The position numbers were made by a program, and so were the translations under genes. This document shows, in pieces, positions 44,671 to 52,305 of a DNA stretch of 64,000 nt. The stretch is taken from NCBI RefSeq assembly GCF_000021325.1, contig NC_011365.1, positions 1,522,501-1,586,500 of the forward strand. The letters run 5' to 3'. Positions within the stretch are counted from its first letter, which is position 1, and each line of letters opens with the position of its first letter. Source of the DNA: Gluconacetobacter diazotrophicus PA1 5. Lineage in GTDB: Bacteria; Pseudomonadota; Alphaproteobacteria; Acetobacterales; Acetobacteraceae. The notes under the pieces were generated by a model. That model was not told the origin of the DNA. It did no database searches and saw nothing but the letters and a program-made list of their open reading frames with translations.

Positions 44671-45795
44671 ATGCCTGTCTCACTTCGCGTTTTCCTCCCT
44701 GCCCTGGCGGGGGCCGCCCTGGCCCTGATGGCACCGGGTGCGCGGGCCGCATCCTATCCGGGTTCGGCCCTGCGGACGGCCTATGCGTCCGGGCGGATCA
44801 TGAATGCGGTCACGCTTTCCGACACCGGGCGCGTGTTCCTGTCCTTTCCCTATTGGGGCGGCGGCGGCGACGGCCCGACGGTGGCCGAGAAGATGCCGGA
44901 TGGGTCCGTGCGTCCGTTCCCCGATGCCGCGTGGAACGACTGGACCCATTCCCATGACGCGGCGCACAGCTTCGTGCGCGTCAACGCGCTGCGCATGGGG
45001 CCGGACGGATTGCTGTGGATCGTGGATTCCGGCGAAGCGAATGTCGGGGGGAAGCCCAATCCGCCCGACGGCGCGCCGGCCAAGCTTGTCGCGTTCGACA
45101 TCGCGACGGGCCGGCCGGTCCATGTGATCACCCTGCGGCAGGGCACGACGCCACACAGCTATGTGGACGATCTGCGGTTCCATGGCGACACGCTGATCCT
45201 GACCGACGCCGGGGACCCGGCGCTGATCCTGGTCGACCTGCGCACCGGCCGCCAGCGCCGCGTCCTGTCGCACCAGGCCAGCACGACGGACGAACGCCCG
45301 ATGCGGGCCGAAGGCCGCGTGATGATGACCGGCAACCGGGAAGCCCGCGTCCACGCGGACCAGCTGGAGGTTTCGCCCGATGGCGGCACCCTGTATTTTC
45401 AGCCCAGTTCCGGTCCGATGTCGAAAATCCCTATGGCGGACCTGGAGAATCCCGGCCTGACGGATGCGCAGCTCAATGCCCGCGTCACGCCATTTTATAA
45501 TACGCCGACGACCGGCGGCACGGCCATCGACGGGGATGGCAACCTGTATGTGTCCGATGTGGACCGGCTGCGCATCCTGAAGATCACGCCGCAGGGCCAG
45601 GGGTCGGTTTTCATCGCCGATCCGCGCCTGGTCTGGGCGGATGCGATGTGGATCGACCGCAAGGGAACGCTATGGATACCGGCGGTCCAGCTTGATCGCA
45701 CCGCCACGTTCCAGCGCGACGGCGTGTCGCGTGTCAGGCTGCCGGTCAGCATCTTCACGCTCGACGCCCACCTGCCCCCCGCCCATGATGACTGA
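44671..45795 (+). CDS. Secreted royal-jelly-protein/yellow-like beta-propeller protein
   Basis: A 374-residue protein with a signal peptide (about residues 1-26, cleavage after GARA) and the major-royal-jelly-protein/yellow fold, a six-bladed propeller related to SMP-30 lactonases. Family blocks include GRVFLSFPYWGGG, GLLWIVDSGEAN, YVDDLRFHGDTLILTDAGDPALILVDL and WADAMWIDRKGTLWIP. The propeller fold often serves lactonase activity. The signal peptide places it in the periplasm. GAGGAG lies 7 bases before the start, 14 bases after the TIM-barrel stop, so it is part of the operon. Confidence 0.9.
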   Translation: MPVSLRVFLPALAGAALALMAPGARAASYPGSALRTAYASGRIMNAVTLSDTGRVFLSFPYWGGGGDGPTVAEKMPDGSVRPFPDAAWNDWTHSHDAAHSFVRVNALRMGPDGLLWIVDSGEANVGGKPNPPDGAPAKLVAFDIATGRPVHVITLRQGTTPHSYVDDLRFHGDTLILTDAGDPALILVDLRTGRQRRVLSHQASTTDERPMRAEGRVMMTGNREARVHADQLEVSPDGGTLYFQPSSGPMSKIPMADLENPGLTDAQLNARVTPFYNTPTTGGTAIDGDGNLYVSDVDRLRILKITPQGQGSVFIADPRLVWADAMWIDRKGTLWIPAVQLDRTATFQRDGVSRVRLPVSIFTLDAHLPPAHDD

Positions 45796-45817
45796 CGGAA
45801 CAAAGGAGAACCCCGTA

Positions 45818-46432
45818 ATGACCCTTGATGTTGCCAGCGCCATTCTCAAACGCCGGGCCACCAAGAATTTCGATGCCGGCCACCGCATGCCCGCCGGCGA
45901 TCTTGATGCCATTCTCGGCCTCGCCCGCCGGATGCCGACAGCCTTCAACATCCAGAACTGGCGTTTCGTGGCCGTCAGCGATCCGAAACTGCGCCAGGAT
46001 ATCCGCAAGGTCGCGTGGGACCAGCCGCAGGTGACCGATGCGTCGGTCCTGCTGGTCCTGTGCGCCGATATCAAGGCCTGGGAAAAATACCCCGCACGCT
46101 ACTGGGAAAATGCGGATTCATCCGTACGCGATTTCATGGTGGGGGCGATCGACCAGTATTATCGCGGACGCGAAGACGTCCAGCGTGACGAGGGCATGCG
46201 GTCCTGCGGCATGGCGGCAGGTGCGATCATGCTGCTGGCCGAAAGCATGGGCTACGCCACCTGCCCGATGGACGGTTTCGATTTCGCGGCCGTCGGCAAG
46301 CTGATCAAGCTGCCGGCGGACCACGAGATCGTCATGTTCGTGGCCGTGGGAAAGCCCGCGTCCGAGCCCTATCCCACGGGCGGCATCCTGCCGGCCGACG
46401 AGATTATTTTCGAAAACACGTTCGGGGCGTAA
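45818..46432 (+). CDS. Nitroreductase-family flavoprotein
   Basis: A 204-residue FMN-dependent oxidoreductase of the nitroreductase fold. The FMN-binding start is ILKRRATKNFDAGHRMP (RRxxRxF-like), followed by MPTAFNIQNWRFV and a C-terminal PADHEIVMFVAVGKP with the usual glycine turn. AAGGAG stands 9 bases before the ATG. Last gene of the five-gene operon and convergent with the MYG1-family gene. Members reduce nitro groups, quinones or enones with NAD(P)H. The real substrate is unknown. Confidence 0.92.
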   Translation: MTLDVASAILKRRATKNFDAGHRMPAGDLDAILGLARRMPTAFNIQNWRFVAVSDPKLRQDIRKVAWDQPQVTDASVLLVLCADIKAWEKYPARYWENADSSVRDFMVGAIDQYYRGREDVQRDEGMRSCGMAAGAIMLLAESMGYATCPMDGFDFAAVGKLIKLPADHEIVMFVAVGKPASEPYPTGGILPADEIIFENTFGA

Positions 46433-46445
46433 CCGGACGATCCGG

Positions 46446-47468
46446 TCACGCGGGAAGCGGGGCGGCGCCGATCTCCAGCGCCAGGCGCGCCATCCTGATC
46501 GCGCCGTCCCGGCTTCCCGCACCACAGATGAAGCGCGCCGGGTGGGCGAACACGGCATCGGGAACGCCGGAGATGCCGGCCAGCGCCTCCCGCTCCAGGC
46601 CGCGCCACGCTTCGGGCAGCGGCACCCGCTGCCCGAAATCACCCCGGACCGGGGGGACGGCCTTCACGTTCCACTGGCCGGTACCGGTCGGGGAGACCAC
46701 GTAGACGACCGGAAGATCGTGCTCGAAAATCACCTTTTCGGTCGGCATTCCGGTTTCCATGACCAGAATGCGCTTGTCCTCCGCCGTGTCATAGGCCGTC
46801 AGCACCCGGTCCGTGGCCTTCAGGCTGGCCCGCGCACGATCGACCACATTGACCAGATGCGACGCCACGGCGACCGCGGCGTTTGCAAAGCCCCTGGCCT
46901 CTCGCGCCCTGGCTTCCTCCGGCCCGTACAGTTCGGCGGTATCCCAGGCCGGTCCGCAGGCCGACACGATATCCGCCAGGGACAGCTTTCCCATCTTCGC
47001 GACCCCATTGTCGTCCTGGTCGATCGGCAGGATCAGCGACTTGTCGATGGCCTGCCAGATGGCGGCAACGGTGGAATCGTCCAGGGGCGTTTCGAGAATG
47101 TTGCGAATCGCCGCGACGCCGTAATCCTTCCACAGCAACCCGGCCGCGCTGTAAGGCGTGCCGTCCTCGCGCAACGGCTTGTCCTTCATGTGATGGTCGT
47201 ATCGCCCCTTGGCGGGTGCGTACAGGCCGCCGACGTCGAACACGATGTCGGACGCCTGAATGCGCTCGGGCGCGCGCGTGCGCGCGAAGATCAGCCGATC
47301 GCCGGGCTGTGCCTCCAGCACGCGGGCGCGCAGGTCCCCCTGCGGCGCAAGCGCGTAGTGGAGGATGACATATCCCAGCGTCTCGTCGGCGTGGAAATTC
47401 CCCGAATGGGTCAGCGCCCGAATGGGTGCGGTCCCGTTATCGAGACCAATGGGGGTATGCTCGGACAT
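46446..47468 (-). CDS. MYG1/UPF0160-family metal-dependent hydrolase
   Basis: A 340-residue protein of the MYG1 family, a DHH-related fold with 3'-5' exonuclease activity in the eukaryotic member. Motifs: THSGNFHADETLGYVIL near residue 20 (HxD metal site), FDVGGLYAPAKGRYDHHMK with DHH near residue 90, and HLVNVVDRARA in the middle. It is less common in bacteria than in eukaryotes. The start is one of two adjacent ATGs (47471/47468), with AGG upstream; a TTG 15 bases earlier is possible. It has no operon partner. Confidence 0.88.
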   Translation of the reverse strand: MSEHTPIGLDNGTAPIRALTHSGNFHADETLGYVILHYALAPQGDLRARVLEAQPGDRLIFARTRAPERIQASDIVFDVGGLYAPAKGRYDHHMKDKPLREDGTPYSAAGLLWKDYGVAAIRNILETPLDDSTVAAIWQAIDKSLILPIDQDDNGVAKMGKLSLADIVSACGPAWDTAELYGPEEARAREARGFANAAVAVASHLVNVVDRARASLKATDRVLTAYDTAEDKRILVMETGMPTEKVIFEHDLPVVYVVSPTGTGQWNVKAVPPVRGDFGQRVPLPEAWRGLEREALAGISGVPDAVFAHPARFICGAGSRDGAIRMARLALEIGAAPLPA

Positions 47469-47558
47469 CATCGGGCCTGCTGACAAACATGGGTTGATTT
47501 CTGGTCGGCCCCGTCATGCCGCACGGGCGGCGGCCGGACAATAGGCTTCGCCACAGCA

Positions 47559-47589
47559 AAACGGGCAGGCACGGCGTGCCTGCCCGTTT
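47559..47589 (-). terminator. Intrinsic terminator of nuoM
   Basis: On the minus strand a perfect 14-bp stem (AAACGGGCAGGCAC and its complement) surrounds a 3-base loop and is followed by TTTTGC, about 24 bases beyond the nuoM stop. It is the clearest intrinsic terminator in the window. Confidence 0.85.
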
Positions 47590-47613
47590 CGGAGCGATCA
47601 GGATTGGGACGGT

Positions 47614-49122
47614 TCAGCGTGCGGCGAGGTGGATCGGCGCGGCGGCAGAGGCCTGGGCCGGCGCCGCGACGGCATGGACCACCGCCGGGTCGAAGACCCG
47701 CAGGAAGCTGGTCGGGTGGATGCCCATCCACAGCGTGACCAGGGCACAGGGCACCAGCACCGCCAGTTCCGGCCCGGTCAGGTCGCGCAGCATGGCCACC
47801 ACCCCGTGCCCGGCGGCGCCGAACATGACCCGGCGATACAGCACCAGCATGTAGACCGCGCCCAGAATCATGGTGCTGCCGGCCAGGAAGGCCACCCAGA
47901 ACGAGACGTGGATCGCGCCGACCATCACCAGCAGTTCGCCGACGAAGGACCCGGTGCCCGGCAGGCCGATATTGGCCATGACGAACAGCATCGCCAGCGT
48001 CGCCAGCACCGGCATCTTGTGCGCCACGCCGGAAAACGCGTCGATCGACCGCGTTTCCGCCCGCCACGAGACAGCGGCGACGCAGAAGAACAGCGCGGTG
48101 ATGATCACGCCGTGGGACAGCATGGTGAAGATCGCGCCGTCGATCCCTTCGGGTGTCAGGGTGAACAGGCCGACCGCGATCACCCCCATGTGCGAGAACG
48201 AGGAATAGGCGATCACCCGCTTCATGTCGGTCTGGGCCATGGCGATGATCGCGGCATAGATCACCGCGATGACGCCCAGCGTCAGAATATAGGGGGCGAA
48301 CAGCCGAGCCGCCTCGGGGAACATCAGGACGCCGAACCGCAGCAGCCCGTAGGCGCCGGCCTTGGACAGCACGCCCGACAGCAGGGCCGAGGTCGGGGTC
48401 GGGGCCTCGGTATAGGCATCGGGCAGCCAGGCATGCAGCGGGAACAGCGGCAGCTTCACCCCGAAGGCCAGGACGAAGCCCAGCAGCAGCCAGCACTGCA
48501 TGGCGCGCGGGAACGTTGCCTGCATCAGCGTGGGAATATCGGTCGTGCCGGTCATGTTCCACATCGTCAGCAGCGCCAGCAGCATGAACAGCGAGCCGCC
48601 GAAGGTGAACAGGAAGAACTGGATCGACGCCCAGACGCGCTTCGGGCCGCCCCATACGCCGATCATCAGGCTGCCCGGAATCAGCGTCGCCTCGTAGAAG
48701 ACGTAGAACAGCACCAGGTCCAGCGCCGAGAACAGGCCGACCAGCGTGGTTTCCAGCAGCAGCACCGCCAGCATGTAGTCGCGCACCCGGGTCGTCACCA
48801 GCTTCCACCCGCCAATGACCGCCAGCGGGGTCAGGAAGGTGGACAGCAGGACGAACAGCAGGCTGATCCCGTCCACGCCCGCATGGTACGAAATGCCGAA
48901 GGACGAGGCCCAGCCGACCTGCTGGACGAACTGGAAGCCCGGCAGGGACGGATCGAATTCGCCCCACATCACCACCGACAGGCCGAAGACGATCAGGCTG
49001 GTCCACAGCGCCACCCAGCGCGACGCGCCCTCGACAGCCTCGGACGTGCCGCGCATCAGGAGGATGGCAAGCGCACCGCCGAGGGGCAGGTACGTGACGA
49101 GGGGGAGCAGGATCGGATGCAC
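47614..49122 (-). CDS. nuoM: NADH-quinone oxidoreductase chain M (solitary nuoM)
   Basis: A 502-residue proton-pumping subunit of respiratory complex I with about 14 hydrophobic segments. Typical NuoM blocks: YHAGVDGISLLFVLLSTFLTP near residue 80, FYVFYEATLIPGSLMIG with the functional Glu, LPDAYTEAPTPTSALLSGVLSKAGAYG (quoted here only in part: AEAPTPTS-like) and YSSFSHMGVI. The start is GTG at 49122, since no ATG in frame fits the N-terminus. Unusually, no nuoL, nuoN or other nuo gene lies beside it: mutL is upstream and a MYG1 gene downstream. It may serve a complex I encoded elsewhere, or an Mrp-like or hydrogenase-like complex. Confidence 0.93.
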   Translation of the reverse strand: MHPILLPLVTYLPLGGALAILLMRGTSEAVEGASRWVALWTSLIVFGLSVVMWGEFDPSLPGFQFVQQVGWASSFGISYHAGVDGISLLFVLLSTFLTPLAVIGGWKLVTTRVRDYMLAVLLLETTLVGLFSALDLVLFYVFYEATLIPGSLMIGVWGGPKRVWASIQFFLFTFGGSLFMLLALLTMWNMTGTTDIPTLMQATFPRAMQCWLLLGFVLAFGVKLPLFPLHAWLPDAYTEAPTPTSALLSGVLSKAGAYGLLRFGVLMFPEAARLFAPYILTLGVIAVIYAAIIAMAQTDMKRVIAYSSFSHMGVIAVGLFTLTPEGIDGAIFTMLSHGVIITALFFCVAAVSWRAETRSIDAFSGVAHKMPVLATLAMLFVMANIGLPGTGSFVGELLVMVGAIHVSFWVAFLAGSTMILGAVYMLVLYRRVMFGAAGHGVVAMLRDLTGPELAVLVPCALVTLWMGIHPTSFLRVFDPAVVHAVAAPAQASAAAPIHLAAR

Positions 49123-49244
49123 GTCGGTCTCATCGTCCGTGAAAGATGGCGGAAGCCTATCCCCGTTCGGACGGCGAGACCAGCCCACACGCCGCTCACG
49201 TTCTGCCGAGGACGTACGATTTCCCTTGCATTGGCTGCATGGGA

Positions 49245-51164
49245 CTATTTGCGGCCGAAGAGTTTTTCCAGGTCCGTGCGGCTCAGCTTCAGCCAGGTGG
49301 GCCGCCCGTGCGAGCAGGTGCCGGCGCGGGGGGTCCGTTCCATGTCGCGCAGCAGCGCGTCCATTTCCGCGCGGGTCAGGCTGCGGCCGGCGCGGACGCT
49401 GCCGTGGCAGGCCATGCGGGCGATGACGGCATCCAGCCTGCCGTCCAGGGCGCCGGTGTCGCCCGGGTCGGCCAGGTCGTCCTCGGCCAGTTCGTCGGCC
49501 ATGTCGCGCAGCAGGCCGGCGGGGTCGTCCGTGCCCAGCAGGGCCGGCAGGGCGCGCACCAGTACCGCGCCGCCGCCGAACGGTTCGATTTCCACCCCCA
49601 GCGCCGCCAGCGTGCCGGCGAAGGACAGCAGCAGGTCGGCCTGGCCGCGCGGCAGGGTGACGACTTCCGGCAGCAGCAGGCGCTGGGCGCGCAGGGTGCC
49701 GTCCAGATAGCGCGCCCGCAGCCGTTCATGGGTCAGCCGTTCGTGCGCCGCGTGCTGGTCCACCAGCACCAGCGATCCGTCGCCGGACACCGCGACGATA
49801 TAGGTCCCCATGACCTGCGCCACCGACGCCCCCAGCGGATAATCGGCCGCATCGGCCAGAATGGCAGCGTCCGGGGGCGCGGCGTCCGGGCCGCCGGCCC
49901 CTGCCCCGCCCGCCGCACCGGCATCGGGCGGCGGGGCGGCGGGCGGGTCGTCCAGCACCCGCGCGGCCGGGGCGCCCAAATCCAGGCGCGTGCCGGCCAG
50001 CGAGTCGCGGCCCGGGGCCGAGAAGATCGCGGGCGCGGGCGCCGCGGCCGGCGCCAGGCCGGCCGATGGCGCGTCGGCGGACGGATACCAGATCCGCGAC
50101 GCCGTGGCGGGCCGCGATTGCAGCAGGCCGGGCCGCACCCCCGCGACACCGGCCCCGCTGCCCAGCGCACGGCCCAGCGCGCCGATGACCAGCCCACGCA
50201 CGGCGGCGGGGTCGGCGAAGCGCAGTTCGGTCTTCGCCGGATGGACGTTCACGTCAACCAGGTCGGGCGGGATGGTCAGCGACAGGGCGACCACCGCGTG
50301 CCGGCCGTGTTCGATCACATGCCGGTAGGCCACGCGCACCGCCGTGCGCAGCACCGGGTCGACCACCGGCCGGCCGTTGACCAGCAGGATCTGCCCCGAC
50401 GCCGTGGCCCGGTGTACCGAGGGGCCGCAGGCGAAGCCGTCCAGCACCAGGTCGCCGCGCCGGCCTTCGACCGGCAGCATGCCGTCCGCGCCCTCGGATT
50501 CGAGAATTGCGGCGACGCGGGATTCCAGGTCCTGGGCCGGCAGGTCGAACACCACCCGGTCGTCCAGTTGCAGGCGGAACGCCACGTCCGGCACCGACAG
50601 GGCCAGGCGGCGCACCGTAATGTCGGCATGGCCGGCCTCGACCCGGGGGCTCTTGAGGAATTTGCGCCGGGCCGGGGTGGCGAAGAACAGGTCCTCGACC
50701 GTCACGCGGGTGCCCGGGGGGCCGGCGCAGGGGGCGGGCGCGCCCACCAGCCCGCCTTCCACCGACACGCGCCACGCGCTGTCGGCCCCATGGGGGCGGG
50801 ACGTGACGGTCAGCCGCGCGGCGGCGCCGATCGATGGCAGGGCCTCGCCCCGGAAGCCCAGCGTTTCGATCCGCACCAGCGTCTCGTCGCGCAATTTGGA
50901 GGTGCAATGCCGCTCGACCGCCAGCAGCAGGTCGTCCGGCGTCATGCCGCAGCCGTCATCGACGACCTCGATCCGCTCGATACCGCCGCGCTCCAGCAGG
51001 ACGGCGATGCGCCGGGCCCCGGAATCGATGGCGTTTTCGACCAGTTCCTTCAACGCCGCGGCCGGCCGTTCGATGACCTCGCCGGCGGCGATGCGGTTGA
51101 CGACCTGTTCCGACAGGCGCCGGATGACCGGACGGGCGGGCGGGCTGGACGAGTCGCGCATCAT
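49245..51164 (-). CDS. mutL: DNA mismatch repair protein MutL
   Basis: A 639-residue GHKL ATPase that couples MutS mismatch recognition to strand incision. The N-terminal ATP site is complete: ELVENAIDSGA (catalytic Glu/Asn), VVDDGCGM, TLGFRGEALPSI and the HPAKTE motif. After a Pro/Ala-rich linker (about residues 330-440) the C-terminal domain carries LVDQHAAHERLTHE, which matches the DQHA(X)2E(X)4E endonuclease motif, plus CSHGRPT at the end. So it is the nicking type found in bacteria without MutH. It lies between nuoM and the BamF-like gene on the same strand. Confidence 0.97.
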   Translation of the reverse strand: MMRDSSSPPARPVIRRLSEQVVNRIAAGEVIERPAAALKELVENAIDSGARRIAVLLERGGIERIEVVDDGCGMTPDDLLLAVERHCTSKLRDETLVRIETLGFRGEALPSIGAAARLTVTSRPHGADSAWRVSVEGGLVGAPAPCAGPPGTRVTVEDLFFATPARRKFLKSPRVEAGHADITVRRLALSVPDVAFRLQLDDRVVFDLPAQDLESRVAAILESEGADGMLPVEGRRGDLVLDGFACGPSVHRATASGQILLVNGRPVVDPVLRTAVRVAYRHVIEHGRHAVVALSLTIPPDLVDVNVHPAKTELRFADPAAVRGLVIGALGRALGSGAGVAGVRPGLLQSRPATASRIWYPSADAPSAGLAPAAAPAPAIFSAPGRDSLAGTRLDLGAPAARVLDDPPAAPPPDAGAAGGAGAGGPDAAPPDAAILADAADYPLGASVAQVMGTYIVAVSGDGSLVLVDQHAAHERLTHERLRARYLDGTLRAQRLLLPEVVTLPRGQADLLLSFAGTLAALGVEIEPFGGGAVLVRALPALLGTDDPAGLLRDMADELAEDDLADPGDTGALDGRLDAVIARMACHGSVRAGRSLTRAEMDALLRDMERTPRAGTCSHGRPTWLKLSRTDLEKLFGRK

Positions 51165-51217
51165 GTCAGGCTAGAGCAGAACGCGACCGCGCCGAAGAAC
51201 CGATCGCGGGAGAGGGA

Positions 51218-51748
51218 TCAGGACTTGCCCTGGACCGTGGGGGTCGCGCCCTGCGTCGGGCTGTTGCCCAGGGCAGCATTCCGGCGCAGGCGACGGTTTT
51301 CGGCCTGGCCGTCCACCACGTTGCCCGCCCCGCCGCCGTTCCAGAACATCAACTGGTCGATGAAGCCCTGCCCGGCCTTGCCCAGTTCGCCCTTGTCGGA
51401 TGCGGTGGAGGCGTCGTCGGCCTCGTCCACCAGGGCGGCCTGGCCCGAGCTGGGGGCGCCGTCGGCGCTTTGCAGCGCGACGTTGGGCGACAGGGTTTCC
51501 AGCGCCTGCAGCCGCGGGCTTTCGTCCTGCGGGCGCGCGGCGTCGCTGTGCGGGGGCGCCAGTTCCTGGGTCGGCGGCATGGACAGCGGCGCGCGCGTCG
51601 TCACCGTATATTCGTCCGGCAGGTCGCGTTCCAGGCCGAAGGCCCGGTTGACGTCCGCCCCCGTGCAGCCGGAAAGGAGGAGTCCGCCCGACAGCAGGAG
51701 CGTGAACGGAACGAGACGGGAGAGCATGGGCGCCATGCTTCGCCTCAT
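51218..51748 (-). CDS. BamF/DUF3035-type outer-membrane lipoprotein
   Basis: A 176-residue lipoprotein with a signal peptide ending in the lipobox LLSGC. The following region (LPDEYTVTTRAPLSMPPTQEL) has the PDE-V-TRAPL-MPP pattern of the alphaproteobacterial DUF3035 family described as BamF, an extra subunit of the BAM outer-membrane assembly machine. The gene sits directly after lspA, the classic position of this family in Alphaproteobacteria. The C-terminal half is Gln/Asn-rich with low conservation. Two downstream in-frame ATGs (51736 and 51727) are alternative starts. Confidence 0.82.
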   Translation of the reverse strand: MRRSMAPMLSRLVPFTLLLSGGLLLSGCTGADVNRAFGLERDLPDEYTVTTRAPLSMPPTQELAPPHSDAARPQDESPRLQALETLSPNVALQSADGAPSSGQAALVDEADDASTASDKGELGKAGQGFIDQLMFWNGGGAGNVVDGQAENRRLRRNAALGNSPTQGATPTVQGKS

Positions 51749-51780
51749 ACCGCTCCCGCACGTTTCGGGCAAGAGTTCGC

Positions 51781-52305
51781 TCAGGCCCCGGGCGCGCGGG
51801 AACGCCGGTCGGTCAGGCTGTCGAACAGCAGGACCGCGACGCCGCAATCGATGGCCGCGTCGGCCAGGTTGAAGACCGGCCAGGACCAGCCATAGGCATG
51901 GGCATGGATGAAATCGACGACCGCGCCATAGTGCATCCGGTCGATGACGTTGCCCACCGCGCCGCCCATGATCGCGCCCAGCGCGCCGGCCACCCAGGGG
52001 CGCGTGGTGCGCGTCACCCACACCCCCAGCAGCAGCACGATCAGCAGCGAGACGACCGAAAACACCACACGGCCGATTCCGGCCATGCCGCCCAGCATTC
52101 CAAAGGTGATGGCGCGGTTCCAGACCATGGTGAAGTTCAGGCCCGGCAGCAGCGGAACCGACCCCCGGTCCGGCAGGTCGAACCCGTGCAGGATCCAGTA
52201 TTTGCTGCCCTGGTCCAGCAGCAGCACCGCGACGAACAGGGCGGCACCCAGGGCACGGCACAGCCGGGCCGGACCCGGGATGGCGGGCAGGACGGCCTCG
52301 CTCAT
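51781..52305 (-). CDS. lspA: Lipoprotein signal peptidase LspA
   Basis: A 174-residue inner-membrane aspartyl protease that removes signal peptides from prolipoproteins after lipidation. Four hydrophobic segments and both catalytic aspartates are visible: D122 in GNVIDRMHYGAVVDF and D149 in FNLADAAID, with NxxxTFG-type NRAITFGMLGG before. The start overlaps the ileS stop by ATGA, so it is translationally coupled to ileS, the same ileS-lspA pair known from E. coli. The BamF-like lipoprotein that follows is one of its substrates by type. Confidence 0.97.
   Translation of the reverse strand: MSEAVLPAIPGPARLCRALGAALFVAVLLLDQGSKYWILHGFDLPDRGSVPLLPGLNFTMVWNRAITFGMLGGMAGIGRVVFSVVSLLIVLLLGVWVTRTTRPWVAGALGAIMGGAVGNVIDRMHYGAVVDFIHAHAYGWSWPVFNLADAAIDCGVAVLLFDSLTDRRSRAPGA

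Noticed and set aside
47629-49710. Long open frame on the + strand opposite nuoM and mutL (similar ones lie opposite ileS, the ACS transporter and the porin)
   Set aside because: Antisense to strongly supported genes, with Arg/Gln/His-rich low-complexity translation typical of GC-rich shadows.
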